DNA from: Candidatus Fermentibacteraceae bacterium
GTDB taxonomy: Bacteria; Fermentibacterota; Fermentibacteria; Fermentibacterales; JCC-6
Assembly (NCBI GenBank): GCA_027067855.1
Contig: JAMOUX010000036.1
Location: forward strand, 1 to 64,000
Length of the DNA stretch: 64,000 bases
Direction of reading: 5' to 3'
The notes under the pieces: generated by a model
The model's input: the letters and a program-made list of their open reading frames with translations, nothing else
Database searches by the model: none
What the model was told of the DNA's origin: nothing
Shown here: positions 10,927 through 19,852 of the stretch, in pieces
Position numbering within the stretch: the first letter of the stretch is position 1
Layout: each line of letters starts with the position of its first letter
Program-made: the position numbers and the translations under genes

Positions 10927-11946
10927 TCAGATCTGTTCCCTGACCAGTTCCACCTTGTCGCCCACGGCTACCAGGTCAGGTGTGGAAACGGAGAATATCA
11001 ACACCGCCGATGTCTTGTCACGGGTGTCGAGAACTATCATATCGGCCACTTTGACGTCAGCGGCGGAACTCTCGTCGGACCGGTCCTCCGCCCGGGTTTC
11101 CTCGTACATCGAGAAAATGTCACCAACCTCGAGCCCGTCTTCGGAACCCCTGTCTATGTAGACCACGTCGTAGGAATAGGCCCTCTTCATGCAGGGATCC
11201 TTGAAGGCCACCACGCAGGCGTCGAGTCCGTTCACCGTTTCCGAAGTCACCACGGGCACCGGGTCGGCGGCGCTGTAGGGCAGAACCATGTCACCGACGT
11301 TGACGGGAAGGTAGGAATGTTCCAGGAGAACCACGCATGAACCCTCGTCCACCGACATGACCCTGCAGATACCCGCCACCCGGTATACCCTTCCCATTTT
11401 CTCGCCGGTCTCGGGATGACGTACCTCTTCACCCGCTTCCATCAGCCTGTAGAGCCGTCCTTCCCGCACTCCGTCATTCTCGCCGATGTCCAGGGCCAGG
11501 AGGTCCCCTGTGTACGAATTGACATCATGGAAAGGATCATCGTCTTCGACATCGATCTCAACGACGTAACCCAGGGGGGAAGGAGGAACCTGTGATATGA
11601 AACCGGCGGTCTCCAGCACCATCCTGCTTATCTGGGGAGTACTGTCGAGATCCGAAAACAATATCAAATCCTGCTCGGGGTCCGCCGGCCGGGAAACTCC
11701 GGCCTCGGCTTCCAGGTCGGGAATGACTATGACGTCTCCGGGAGTCAGGCATTCCACTCCCCGAAGCGACGGATTGGCAGCAAGTATCTCCTCCCAGTGG
11801 AAAGGAGTTCCGTAGTACCGGATGGAAAGGTCCCAGAGCGTATCTCCATACGCTATCTCGTGAGTCCTGTCGCAACCGAAGAGCACGGTGGCCGGCCCGG
11901 CGGCGAGCAGGGCCAGCATCGGCAGCACGAAAGTCAAATGCTTCAT
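10927..11946 (-). CDS. LysM-domain envelope protein
   Basis: The 339-residue protein starts with a signal peptide (MKHLTFVLPMLALLAAGPA) and a cysteine in VLFGC that may be a non-ideal lipobox. A single LysM domain follows (AYGDTLWDLSIRYYGTPFHW to TPGDVIVIP), which binds peptidoglycan glycan strands. The C-terminal part contains beta-rich blocks such as VGDMVLPY, VEVGD-like turns and VAVGDKVELV. These resemble LysM proteins with a flagellar FlgT-C-like tail common in uncultured Gram-negatives. ATG 11946 is chosen because the GGGAGG site is 9 bases upstream; ATG 11952 would leave 3 bases. It has its own strong promoter and leads an operon toward xer. Confidence 0.88.
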   Translation of the reverse strand: MKHLTFVLPMLALLAAGPATVLFGCDRTHEIAYGDTLWDLSIRYYGTPFHWEEILAANPSLRGVECLTPGDVIVIPDLEAEAGVSRPADPEQDLILFSDLDSTPQISRMVLETAGFISQVPPSPLGYVVEIDVEDDDPFHDVNSYTGDLLALDIGENDGVREGRLYRLMEAGEEVRHPETGEKMGRVYRVAGICRVMSVDEGSCVVLLEHSYLPVNVGDMVLPYSAADPVPVVTSETVNGLDACVVAFKDPCMKRAYSYDVVYIDRGSEDGLEVGDIFSMYEETRAEDRSDESSAADVKVADMIVLDTRDKTSAVLIFSVSTPDLVAVGDKVELVREQI

Positions 11947-12005
11947 TTTCATCGACCTCCCGGATGGTCCCATTGATGAATGATTGAACTTCATAACTTC
12001 ATAAT

Positions 12006-12034
12006 ATTCTAACTTCGAGAATTGAGCAAGTCAA
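12006..12034 (-). promoter_or_regulatory. Sigma70-type promoter for the LysM gene operon
   Basis: TTGACT (12034-12029), a 17-base spacer and TAGAAT (12011-12006) lie on the minus strand. Both boxes match 5 of 6. The leader to the ATG at 11946 would be about 50 bases. Confidence 0.78.
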
Positions 12035-12058
12035 ACACCCCTTTTAGCATGCCGGATT

Positions 12059-12793
12059 CTACCAGTTTGGAGAAAGGTAGAGAGTGGGATAACCCACAAC
12101 TCCCGGGGTTTCCACGACCTCGACGACATAGAATCCTCCGACCCCCGCCACGGATTCGCGGTTGGGCCTGTTGACGGCAAGCATCAGTTCCCCGTCTTCG
12201 GTCACCTCCCCGGTCCAACCGGATCCCACGGCAACCGGTGCGTCGTCATTCACCCTCATCACCAGCTGTCCGTTGGTGGCTCCGGGAACCAGGGCCATGG
12301 CCGTGGAAAAGTAGTCTATCCCATCGGGGCCGCAGGTCCCGGTCTCCATGGATACCGATCCCTTCGCCCGTATCACCAGCATTTCACCCGCGGTAACCCT
12401 CAATCCCGTGTCCACCCATCCGGCCGACGCGGGCACTTTCACCTCGATTCTCCGTTCCGTCGATGCCGGACTCCAAACCACCGACGCGACATCTCCGGCA
12501 TCGAAGACCGATTCGCCTTCCCCGGTGAGCACCACGAATTCTCCATCGTGGAACTCCACGCGTCCCCTGCAGCCCGCCGAATTCTCCCTGGGGAAAAGCC
12601 TGGCCTCCTCCGTCGGAAGCATCCGCTCTCCGGTATCCATCACCACCCTGGCGCCGTCCACGAGTTCCAGGCGGCCCGACAGGATGTCGCCGTCGGGCAT
12701 CACGAGCCTGTCGGGCTTTCTTTTACAACCGGCGGCAAACAGCACGGCCAGCCCCAGGATGAACATCCATCTCCGGTGTTCATGGAAGTTCAT
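12059..12793 (-). CDS. Lipoprotein with PA-IL (LecA)-like C-terminal domain
   Basis: The N-terminus MFILGLAVLFAAGCKRK is a signal peptide with lipobox AAGC. Residues of about 30-110 form an SH3-like small beta region (MPDGDILSGRLELVDGARVV). From about 118 on, the segment VDTGLRVTAGEMLVIRAKGS through ELMLAVNRP matches the pattern of PA-IL-like galactose-binding domains found attached to bacterial lipoproteins. The 244-residue protein starts at ATG 12793, overlapping the lon stop as ATGA. Sugar binding is inferred from the fold only. It is the last gene of the TonB/PEGA-hsp20-lon operon. Confidence 0.85.
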   Translation of the reverse strand: MNFHEHRRWMFILGLAVLFAAGCKRKPDRLVMPDGDILSGRLELVDGARVVMDTGERMLPTEEARLFPRENSAGCRGRVEFHDGEFVVLTGEGESVFDAGDVASVVWSPASTERRIEVKVPASAGWVDTGLRVTAGEMLVIRAKGSVSMETGTCGPDGIDYFSTAMALVPGATNGQLVMRVNDDAPVAVGSGWTGEVTEDGELMLAVNRPNRESVAGVGGFYVVEVVETPGVVGYPTLYLSPNW

Positions 12794-15129
12794 TCGGTCA
12801 CCTCCAGGCCGGGTATGAATTCACGGACCACCTCTTCAACCGTATCCACGAGCCTGAACTCCATCGACTTTCTCGTCGTCTCGGGAACCTCGTCCAGGCT
12901 CCTGGAATTCTCACGGGGGAGAAATACGGTTTTCACACCCGCCGCCAATGCGCCCAGGATTTTTTCTTTTATGCCTCCCACCGGCATCACCCTGCCCTGA
13001 AGGCTCACCTCGCCGGTTACGGCCATGTCCGGCGTCACAGGCTTACCGGTAAGAGCGGACAGCAGTGAAACCAGGATGGCCACGCCCGCCGACGGGCCGT
13101 CCTTGGGAGTCGCTCCCGCCGGAACATGTATGTGAATATCGATGTCATTGAAATCTCTGTCGATCCCGTAATCGGAACAGTGAGACCTTATCCAGGACAG
13201 CGCGGTCTTCGCCGACTCCTGCATGACGTCTCCAAGCTGACCGGTAAGCATGAGCCGCCCCTTGCCCTTCATGATGGTCGTCTCCACCAGGAGCACCTCG
13301 CCGCCGGCCGGAGTCCATGCCAGGCCGGTACACACCCCTACCGCAGGCTTATCCATACCCTTTTCCCGGGTAAAGATCCGCGCTCCGAGGAATTCCGGCA
13401 GCCTGCCCGGAGTCACCACCACGGTTTTCTCCTCCCCCTCGGCGACTTTCACCGCTACCTTCCTGCATACCTTTCCTATGGTACGTTCCAGCTCCCTGAC
13501 CCCGGCTTCCCTGGTATAACCTTCTATTATGGCGCTCAACCCTTTTCTGCGGAACCTCAGGTGCACACCGGTCAACCCGGCATTCTTCATTTGCCTGGGC
13601 ACCAGGTACCTGGAAGCTATTTCCAGCTTCTCGTCGTGGGTATATCCGGGAATGCGTATTATCTCCATCCTGTCCCTGAGGGGGGAAGGAATGGTATCCA
13701 GGCTGTTGGCGGTGGTAATGAACTGGACCTTGCTCAGGTCGAAGGGTAAGTTGAGATAGTTGTCCCTGAAGGAAAAGTTCTGTTCGGGGTCCAGCACTTC
13801 CAGGAGAGCGGAGGTGGGATCCCCCCTGAAATCCCTTCCTATCTTGTCCACTTCGTCCAGCATGAAGACCGGATTATTGCTCCCGGCCTCCTTAAGTCCG
13901 TGGATTATCTTCCCTGGCATGGCCCCTATATACGTCCTCCTGTGTCCCCTTATCTCCGCCTCGTCGTGGATACCGCCCAGGGACACCCTTACGAACTTTC
14001 TTCCTATGGCCCCGGCTATACTCCTGCCGAGCGAAGTCTTGCCAACGCCCGGAGGCCCCACGAAACAGAGTATCGGAGCCTTGCCCCCGGGATTGAGCTT
14101 CCGCACGGCCAGGAACTCCCGTATTCTCTCCTTGACGTCCTTCAGATCGTAATGGTCCCTTTCCAGAATCCTCCCGGCCCTCTCCATGTCCAGCTTGTCC
14201 TTCGTGCTCTCCAGCCAGGGAAGGTTGAGCACCCATTCGAGATAGGTCCTTATCACCGCCACTTCGGGTATGCCGGGATTCATTCTCTCCAGCCTCTTCA
14301 GTTCCTCCATGGCCGCCTGGTAGACCTGCTCGGGGAGTTTCTTCTTTTCGAGCTTCTCCCTGAGTTCCACTGCCTCGGGATTCTCGACGTCGTGGCCCAG
14401 TTCCTTCTGGATCGCCTTCATCTGCTCCTTGAGGATGTACTCTTTCTGGTCCTTTTCTATCTCGCTCCTTACCTGCCCCTGTATCTTGTTCCGCAGGCGA
14501 AGGATCTTGATCTCCTTCTCCAGGATTCCCGAGAGATACTTCAGCCGCCGTAACACGTTGTCCGTCTCCAGTATCTTCTGTTTCTCCCCGATTCCCGTTT
14601 CCAGGCTGCCGGCCGCCAGGAAACTCAGCTTGTCGGGATCGTCGGAGAGTTCCATGAACTGGGTATCGTCGGGTATCGACCTGCTGAGTTCGAATACCTG
14701 CCTGAGCTGGACAGCCACGGTGTTGCGCCACGCTTCGAGTTCTATATCATCCCCGGGAACCACCGATTCCAGCTTTTCCACCCTGGCCAGCATGTACGGT
14801 TTGGAGGATTCCACGAACTCCAGTATCCTGAATCTCACCAAACCTCTCAGGTGCAGTCTTATGATGTTTCCCGGAAATCTGTACAACCTGTCGATACCGG
14901 TGACCGTTCCCACCCGGTACAGATCGGACTGGGTCACGTAGTTGTCGACCTCGCCCTTCAACGCCACCATGCCTATCAGCTTGTCGCCCCGCACGGCGTC
15001 GTCTATCATCTCCGCCACTTCGCCCCCGGCTATGGTCCGCGGGACCACAGTGTAGGGAAAGACCACCCCCTCCGGACTGGGAAGCACCGGCAACACCTCA
15101 GGCAGCTTGAAATCATCCATAACGTTCAT
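12790..15129 (-). CDS. lon: ATP-dependent protease Lon
   Basis: Lon is a cytoplasmic AAA+ serine protease that degrades misfolded and regulatory proteins. The 779-residue protein has the Lon N-terminal domain (LPVLPSPEGVVFPYTVVPRT), a coiled-coil linker, Walker A (GPPGVGKTS), Walker B (VFMLDEVDKIG) and the protease domain with catalytic Ser in KDGPSAG and Lys in LTGKPVTPD. Adjacent ATGs lie at 15132 and 15129; the second is better spaced from GGAGGGG and overlaps the hsp20 stop by one base. A long frame extension further upstream is antisense to nothing real and is discarded. Operon with hsp20 makes this a proteostasis pair. Confidence 0.97.
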   Translation of the reverse strand: MNVMDDFKLPEVLPVLPSPEGVVFPYTVVPRTIAGGEVAEMIDDAVRGDKLIGMVALKGEVDNYVTQSDLYRVGTVTGIDRLYRFPGNIIRLHLRGLVRFRILEFVESSKPYMLARVEKLESVVPGDDIELEAWRNTVAVQLRQVFELSRSIPDDTQFMELSDDPDKLSFLAAGSLETGIGEKQKILETDNVLRRLKYLSGILEKEIKILRLRNKIQGQVRSEIEKDQKEYILKEQMKAIQKELGHDVENPEAVELREKLEKKKLPEQVYQAAMEELKRLERMNPGIPEVAVIRTYLEWVLNLPWLESTKDKLDMERAGRILERDHYDLKDVKERIREFLAVRKLNPGGKAPILCFVGPPGVGKTSLGRSIAGAIGRKFVRVSLGGIHDEAEIRGHRRTYIGAMPGKIIHGLKEAGSNNPVFMLDEVDKIGRDFRGDPTSALLEVLDPEQNFSFRDNYLNLPFDLSKVQFITTANSLDTIPSPLRDRMEIIRIPGYTHDEKLEIASRYLVPRQMKNAGLTGVHLRFRRKGLSAIIEGYTREAGVRELERTIGKVCRKVAVKVAEGEEKTVVVTPGRLPEFLGARIFTREKGMDKPAVGVCTGLAWTPAGGEVLLVETTIMKGKGRLMLTGQLGDVMQESAKTALSWIRSHCSDYGIDRDFNDIDIHIHVPAGATPKDGPSAGVAILVSLLSALTGKPVTPDMAVTGEVSLQGRVMPVGGIKEKILGALAAGVKTVFLPRENSRSLDEVPETTRKSMEFRLVDTVEEVVREFIPGLEVTE

Positions 15130-15494
15130 CATGTCCCCTCCGCATTTCCGTCTCCGCCGCCTTTTATTTCTATCCGCCTGCGGGCCGGATGCTTGCGGGG
15201 GAGGACTATCGCGAGCAAACCGTTCTTCATCGCAGCCTTCACATCTTCCACCCTCACCTTGCCCGGAAGAACCACCTTGCGCCTGAACCAGCCGGTGTAT
15301 ATCTCTATGCTCTGAGCCAGTTCCCTGGCAGGCGGTTTTTTCATCCCTTTCAACACTATGCTGTCGGTGAAGACCGTAAGATCGACGTCGTCCCTGGTCA
15401 TACCGGGAAGTTCCACGAAAACCAGCCAGTTGTCGGCGGTCTCGTATATGTCCACCGCCGGCGTCCATTCCATTCCGGTATACCTGGACTGCAT
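15129..15494 (-). CDS. Small heat-shock protein, Hsp20/alpha-crystallin family
   Basis: This ATP-independent holdase chaperone has 121 residues. The alpha-crystallin domain runs from AVDIYETADNWLVFVELPG to KNGLLAIVLPRK, with the family pattern of P-G then beta strands and GLL-x-I-x-L-P near the end. It is followed by a short basic tail. It lies between the PEGA/TonB protein (7-base gap) and lon (1-base overlap), so it is co-expressed with Lon. No CIRCE-like inverted repeat was seen upstream. The ribosome site before ATG 15494 is weak, which suggests re-initiation after the preceding gene. Confidence 0.93.
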   Translation of the reverse strand: MQSRYTGMEWTPAVDIYETADNWLVFVELPGMTRDDVDLTVFTDSIVLKGMKKPPARELAQSIEIYTGWFRRKVVLPGKVRVEDVKAAMKNGLLAIVLPRKHPARRRIEIKGGGDGNAEGT

Positions 15495-15501
15495 GGAAAT
15501 G

Positions 15502-17544
15502 CTACTCTATGTCGAATCGTACTGAAACCGTGGTGGTGGCTTCCACCGGCCTGTCGCCCTGCATGGCCGGCTGGAAGACCCAATTCATGACGGCGTCTCT
15601 GGCCGCCCGGCCGCATCCGAGGCCCAGCGGATCGTCCACGATGGTCACGTCCTTCACCTTGCCGTCGGCGCCCACCACCACCGAAAGGGTCACGAACCCG
15701 TGTATGTCTCCCCTGGCCCTGGCCTGGGAAGGAATCGTCGGTGTGGTCTGGGAAACGGGGAACGGCTGCGACACGGGAAGCTCCTCCCGGGCCTCCTCCC
15801 GCTCCGGAACCACGGCGTTGAATTGTATCCTGGTGGTTTCGCCCGCGGCTATCTCCACCTGGTGCACGTCGTCCAGGAAATCGGGATTCTTGAGTGTAAC
15901 GGTATAGGTTCCGGGTTCCAGGTCCACACCGCCGAAGGGCGTGGTACCCACGTGCCTGCCGTCGATGTAAACATCAGACCACGGTTCCGGACCCACCACC
16001 AACCGCCCGGTTTCCACGGTCTTCCGGAGGGAGACGGTCCTGTCATACCCTTCTTCTCCCAGGTTCACCGTGAAAACGTAATCGTCATAACCGGGTGCCG
16101 AAATCCGGATACTGTGCCCGCCCAGGGGAAATGCCTCGCTCATGCGCCTGCCCGTAGCCACCCTATCGCCGTCTACGTAGAACATCGCGTTTCCGGGAGT
16201 GTCATCGGAAAGCCGAATGGTTATCTGTGATTGCTCCGCCGGCATCACGTTGTGCACATGAGTAAAATTCTCGGGTTCGACTACCAGTATCGACTCCGGC
16301 AGGGTCCTGTATCCCTCCGCCACCGCCTCGAAAACGTGATGTCCCGTTTTCAGGCTCATCGTATCGCCCTCAACGGGTTCGCCGTCCACCAGGTAACTCA
16401 CCGCTTCCGGCCCCGGGGCTTCCATCCCCTGGGGTACCCTGTAGTCAAAGGTCACCTTTACCGTGGAGGTGCCCAGGGTATCCAGCATCACGGTATCCGT
16501 GGATATGACGCCCTCCGTGAAAGCTTTTCGCCATATCCTGGTCTCGTACCCAGGGGCCGATATGGTGAAGGATCTCTCCCCGAACAGGGTATCGCTGATT
16601 ACGAAAACGCCTTTCAGCCCTTCCGCCACCGGCTCGCCGTCGCAAATAACCGAAACGTCGTCTATCCCTGGAACCACCAGGGTCTCCGTATAGGGTTCGG
16701 GAGGCTGCGGGGCCGGAATCCCGACATCTTCCCCGCCGCCTCCGAAAATACTGATACCGGCTATGACGGCAACAGCCGCCAGCAACACTGCGCTCGCGAC
16801 CATGAATACCTTCTTGCCGCCGCCCTTCTTCCTTTCGCGCCTCCGTGTGCTTCGCATGGGTTTCACCGTCGAAACAGGGGCCGACTTAGCCGGGGCGAAG
16901 GTTTTCTTCCGTTCCGGTTCTCCGGATGTCTTCTTTTCCGGAACAGCGGCGGGAACCGGTGTTTCGGCGGGGGAATCCTGCCGTTCTTTTACAACCGCCG
17001 CCGTCGTTCCGCCATACTCCTCGACCAGATCCAGCAACTCGCCGAGCACGAGCGCGGAGGGCATGATGTCGAAAATCTTTCTGAGGTTTTCGACGGCGGC
17101 GACAGGGTCATCGGATTTCAGTGAATTTCGAACGGCGTCTTCCAGCTTCTCCGTCAGGATCAACGACCGCACGTGCTCTATCCTGGCGGTCACCCTCTCG
17201 TTGTCCGGGTCGTGACGCTTCGCCCGCTCAAGCTCCTGCATGGCCCTGACGGTGTCTCCTTCTTCGAGGGCTTCCCTGGATCTCTCCAGGCATTCTTCCA
17301 CGAAACTCGAAGAGGATATGCTGCGACCCGCGCTGTGGACTCTGCTGGTCCTGCTCTTATAGAACTTCTCCATGGCGGCGATTTCCCGTTCGAGCGCGTT
17401 GATCCGTTCCCGGATCTGCTTGTCGCCCGGACTCAGTTCCAGGGCCTTGCGATAATTCTCCAGGGCTTCCTGCCGCTTACCGCGCCGGACAAGTTCCTTC
17501 GCAGCCTGCAGTAACTCGTTGAGACTCTCGGGTCCTGCGCTCAT
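15502..17544 (-). CDS. TPR - transmembrane - PEGA repeats - TonB C-terminal protein
   Basis: The 680-residue single-pass membrane protein has an unusual architecture. A TPR-rich N-terminus (about 1-190, for example RGKRQEALENYRKALELSPG) is predicted to be cytoplasmic. A lysine/arginine-rich linker precedes one membrane helix (VFMVASAVLLAAVAVIAGIS, about 250-270). Four PEGA-type beta modules follow, ending in blocks such as SAPGYETR, SAPGYDDYV and DVYIDGRHVGTTPFGGVDLE. The C-terminus is a TonB_C-like domain (GFVTLSVVVGADGKVKDVTI and AVMNWVFQPA). ATG 17544 is preferred to an upstream TTG. It leads the operon with hsp20 and lon. A role in envelope sensing or energy transduction is only an inference. 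Confidence 0.9.
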   Translation of the reverse strand: MSAGPESLNELLQAAKELVRRGKRQEALENYRKALELSPGDKQIRERINALEREIAAMEKFYKSRTSRVHSAGRSISSSSFVEECLERSREALEEGDTVRAMQELERAKRHDPDNERVTARIEHVRSLILTEKLEDAVRNSLKSDDPVAAVENLRKIFDIMPSALVLGELLDLVEEYGGTTAAVVKERQDSPAETPVPAAVPEKKTSGEPERKKTFAPAKSAPVSTVKPMRSTRRRERKKGGGKKVFMVASAVLLAAVAVIAGISIFGGGGEDVGIPAPQPPEPYTETLVVPGIDDVSVICDGEPVAEGLKGVFVISDTLFGERSFTISAPGYETRIWRKAFTEGVISTDTVMLDTLGTSTVKVTFDYRVPQGMEAPGPEAVSYLVDGEPVEGDTMSLKTGHHVFEAVAEGYRTLPESILVVEPENFTHVHNVMPAEQSQITIRLSDDTPGNAMFYVDGDRVATGRRMSEAFPLGGHSIRISAPGYDDYVFTVNLGEEGYDRTVSLRKTVETGRLVVGPEPWSDVYIDGRHVGTTPFGGVDLEPGTYTVTLKNPDFLDDVHQVEIAAGETTRIQFNAVVPEREEAREELPVSQPFPVSQTTPTIPSQARARGDIHGFVTLSVVVGADGKVKDVTIVDDPLGLGCGRAARDAVMNWVFQPAMQGDRPVEATTTVSVRFDIE

Positions 17545-17581
17545 ATCAAACCTGCTCCCTCTGAATGCAATCGCAGGCAAT

Positions 17582-17609
17582 ATGCTATCAATCGATGTAC
17601 GGGTGTCAA
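17582..17609 (-). promoter_or_regulatory. Promoter for the TPR-PEGA-TonB / hsp20 / lon operon
   Basis: TTGACA (17609-17604) is perfect. After a 16-base spacer comes TAGCAT (17587-17582), 4 of 6 matches. The leader to ATG 17544 is about 30 bases. Confidence 0.6.
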
Positions 17610-17639
17610 GTACCTCCGCACCCGAAACATTTTTTCGCC

Positions 17640-17652
17640 ATCTTTGAAAGAT
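17640..17652. promoter_or_regulatory. 13-base palindrome between recG and the TPR-PEGA-TonB promoter
   Basis: ATCTTTGAAAGAT is a perfect inverted repeat around a central base, about 30 bases upstream of the -35 box of the hsp20-lon operon. It may be an operator, but a short AT-rich palindrome can arise by chance. Confidence 0.3.
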
Positions 17653-17694
17653 AGATATTGAAGGCCGTTCATGGCAACCTTTTCGGCCAGGAAT

Positions 17695-19713
17695 TCACGC
17701 GCCACCTTCGATAAATCCGCTGAAACGACGCATATACTCCCGGGGCAACCCTTTCCATGCCCCCTCCCCGGCCGCGAGCCCGGCCGCCCGGGCCAGAAGA
17801 TCTCCGTCCCGGGCAAGATCGGCTATCCTGAATTCCGGAAGGCCGTGCTGCCTGGTTCCCGCAACGTCGCCGGGCCCCCTGAGCAGCAGATCCTGCTCGG
17901 CTATCTCGAATCCATCGGACGTGGAAGCCATTATTTCCAGTCTTTTCATTCCATCGGGGCCGGTCTTCTCGCTCTTCACCAGGAAACACCAAGAATCCCC
18001 GCGGCCTCTTCCAACCCGCCCCCTGAGTTGATGAAGCTGGCTGAGGCCGAAACGATCCGCATGGGCCACCACCATAACCGTGGCTTCGGGAACGTCTATT
18101 CCCACTTCTATAACCGTGGTGCTCACGAGTACCGATATTTCTCCCGAAACGAACTTTCCGGTGACATCCAGTTTTTCTCCCGGCTTCATGGCCCCGGTCA
18201 GCAACCCCACGCCGTACCTGCCCAGCGGACCGTTCTTCAGCACCCGGCAGGCCGAGGCCGCGTCCCTCACATCGAGATCCTGCGACGTCTCCCTGAGGGG
18301 GTATACCACGAAAGCCCGCTCCCCACCGGAAACCCTGTCCGACATGAAGCCGTACACCCCGCTCCTCTCATTCCGCCCCACTATCCTGGTCACGGTCCTG
18401 CCGCGACCCGGGGGCATCTCGTCCAGCACCGAAAGATCCAGGTCACCGTAGAGACTCATGACCATAGTCCTCGGAATGGGGGTGGCGGACATGAGAAGAA
18501 GGTGCGGAGCAGGGTTCCTGGAAGCCAGCAGCCTGTTTCTCTGCTCCACCCCGAACTTGTGCTGCTCGTCTATTACGCACAGACCCAGGCCGGGAATCTC
18601 CACGTCATCCTCGAATACGGCGTGGGTTCCCACGAGCACCATGGGACGACGGGAAACCAGCCTGTTGCGCAATTCCCTTCTCGCCGCCCTGCCGGTACCA
18701 CCGGTAAGCAGACCGGTTTCGATTCCCATGGGTTCCAGCAATTTCTTGAAGTTCCTGTGATGCTGCACCGCCAGCACCTCCGTGGGAGCGACTATCACGG
18801 CCTGGTACCCGGCGGAGGCGCACACCAGGCACGCAGCCGCGGCCACCACCGTTTTTCCGGAACCCACGTCACCCTGGAGGAGCCTTCTCATGGGATTCAC
18901 GCCGGAAACGTCCGCGATCACCTCGTCGATTACCCGGACCTGGGCACCGGTCAGACGGAACGGAAGTGTCTCCCGGAATTCCTTCACCGCCGGAATTCCG
19001 TCCTTCATGGATATTCCCCGCTTCAAGCGGAACTTCTTTCGTATACGCGCCAGCAGGGACTGGTGCACATAGAACTCTTCCAGCGCCAGTACCCGTCTCG
19101 CCCTCTCACCGGCTTCCGGCGAGGAGGGAAAATGCATCGTGCGCACCGTTTCCCCGCGACTTTCAAAACCCATTGCACGCAGGACATCCCCGGGAAGCAC
19201 TTCTTCCATCGCTCCGCAGGCCGTTTCGATGGCGTTTCGCACGAGGTTTCTCAACACGGCCTGGCTGATGCCCGCCGTGAGCCTGTAGACCGGCAGAACC
19301 AGTTCCCCGGCCCCCGCTCCGGAAAAAATCAGTTCCGGGTGGACCATGGAGAATCCGCCGTAGTATTTAACCTTCCCGCAAGCCGTCACCCGGGTTCCTG
19401 GGGAGAGTTTTCCCGATATGAACCTGTGGTTGAAGAACGTCAGCCTGATTTCGCCGGTACCGTCGGAAAGCAGTGCCTGGAACCTCCTGCTTTTGCCGAA
19501 GCCCACGAACCCGGTATCCACTATCCTGCCCGAAACGTTCGCCTCGGAACCGGGAACCAGGTTTCCGACCAAGGTGATGGTGCGCCTGTCCCTGTATTCC
19601 CTGGGCGGCGTCAGGAGCAGGTCCCACACCGTTTCGACGCCGAGGCGCTTCAACTGCCCGGCCCTGGCGGGTCCCACTCCTCTCAGGCTAGTTATGCTAT
19701 CTTTCAGCTCCAC
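17695..19713 (-). CDS. recG: ATP-dependent DNA helicase RecG
   Basis: RecG remodels stalled forks and Holliday junctions. The 672-residue protein has the N-terminal wedge/OB domain (SLRGVGPARAGQLKRLGVET, later MVHPELIFSGAG) and two helicase lobes with Walker A (LLQGDVGSGKTVVA), a DEQH box (CVIDEQHKFGVEQR), motif III (LLMSATPIPRTM) and motif VI (QLRGRVGRGRGDSWC). It ends with the family's usual FSGFIEGGA-like tail. The start is GTG 19713, with GGGAGG directly against it, so the ribosome site is not ideal. It is divergent from the TPR gene at 19853. Confidence 0.96.
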   Translation of the reverse strand: MELKDSITSLRGVGPARAGQLKRLGVETVWDLLLTPPREYRDRRTITLVGNLVPGSEANVSGRIVDTGFVGFGKSRRFQALLSDGTGEIRLTFFNHRFISGKLSPGTRVTACGKVKYYGGFSMVHPELIFSGAGAGELVLPVYRLTAGISQAVLRNLVRNAIETACGAMEEVLPGDVLRAMGFESRGETVRTMHFPSSPEAGERARRVLALEEFYVHQSLLARIRKKFRLKRGISMKDGIPAVKEFRETLPFRLTGAQVRVIDEVIADVSGVNPMRRLLQGDVGSGKTVVAAAACLVCASAGYQAVIVAPTEVLAVQHHRNFKKLLEPMGIETGLLTGGTGRAARRELRNRLVSRRPMVLVGTHAVFEDDVEIPGLGLCVIDEQHKFGVEQRNRLLASRNPAPHLLLMSATPIPRTMVMSLYGDLDLSVLDEMPPGRGRTVTRIVGRNERSGVYGFMSDRVSGGERAFVVYPLRETSQDLDVRDAASACRVLKNGPLGRYGVGLLTGAMKPGEKLDVTGKFVSGEISVLVSTTVIEVGIDVPEATVMVVAHADRFGLSQLHQLRGRVGRGRGDSWCFLVKSEKTGPDGMKRLEIMASTSDGFEIAEQDLLLRGPGDVAGTRQHGLPEFRIADLARDGDLLARAAGLAAGEGAWKGLPREYMRRFSGFIEGGA

Positions 19714-19740
19714 CTCCCGGTTCGTGTCGACGCCAATGCA

Positions 19741-19769
19741 AAATTACTCTTCCGGGCATTCCGATGCAA
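19741..19769 (-). promoter_or_regulatory. Possible recG promoter
   Basis: TTGCAT (19769-19764), a 17-base spacer and TAATTT (19746-19741) lie on the minus strand. Each box matches only 3 of 6, but the spacing and position (about 28 bases before the GTG) fit. Confidence 0.35.
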
Positions 19770-19783
19770 GAAAAAGCAAAGAC

Positions 19784-19812
19784 TTGACGAAAGGTCGTTC
19801 CGTAAGTAAACA
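19784..19812 (+). promoter_or_regulatory. Possible promoter for the TPR protein at 19853
   Basis: TTGACG (19784-19789), a 17-base spacer and TAAACA (19807-19812) lie in the 140-base divergent gap. The -35 is good and the -10 weak. Confidence 0.4.
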
Positions 19813-19852
19813 AGGCCAAACGTTGAGATCATCCGCGGAGGTAAGAAGTCAC

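Noticed and set aside
12790-15494. CIRCE-type heat-shock operator for hsp20-lon
   Set aside because: No TTAGCACTC-N9-GAGTGCTAA-like repeat is present upstream. Only the ordinary promoter at 17582-17609 was found.
17541-17816. A 91-codon minus-strand frame across the recG end and the promoter of the next operon
   Set aside because: It has no ribosome site, overlaps recG in another frame and contains the promoter at 17582-17609.
17671-19809. A 712-codon plus-strand open frame
   Set aside because: It is antisense to recG, with shadow composition and no recognisable domain.
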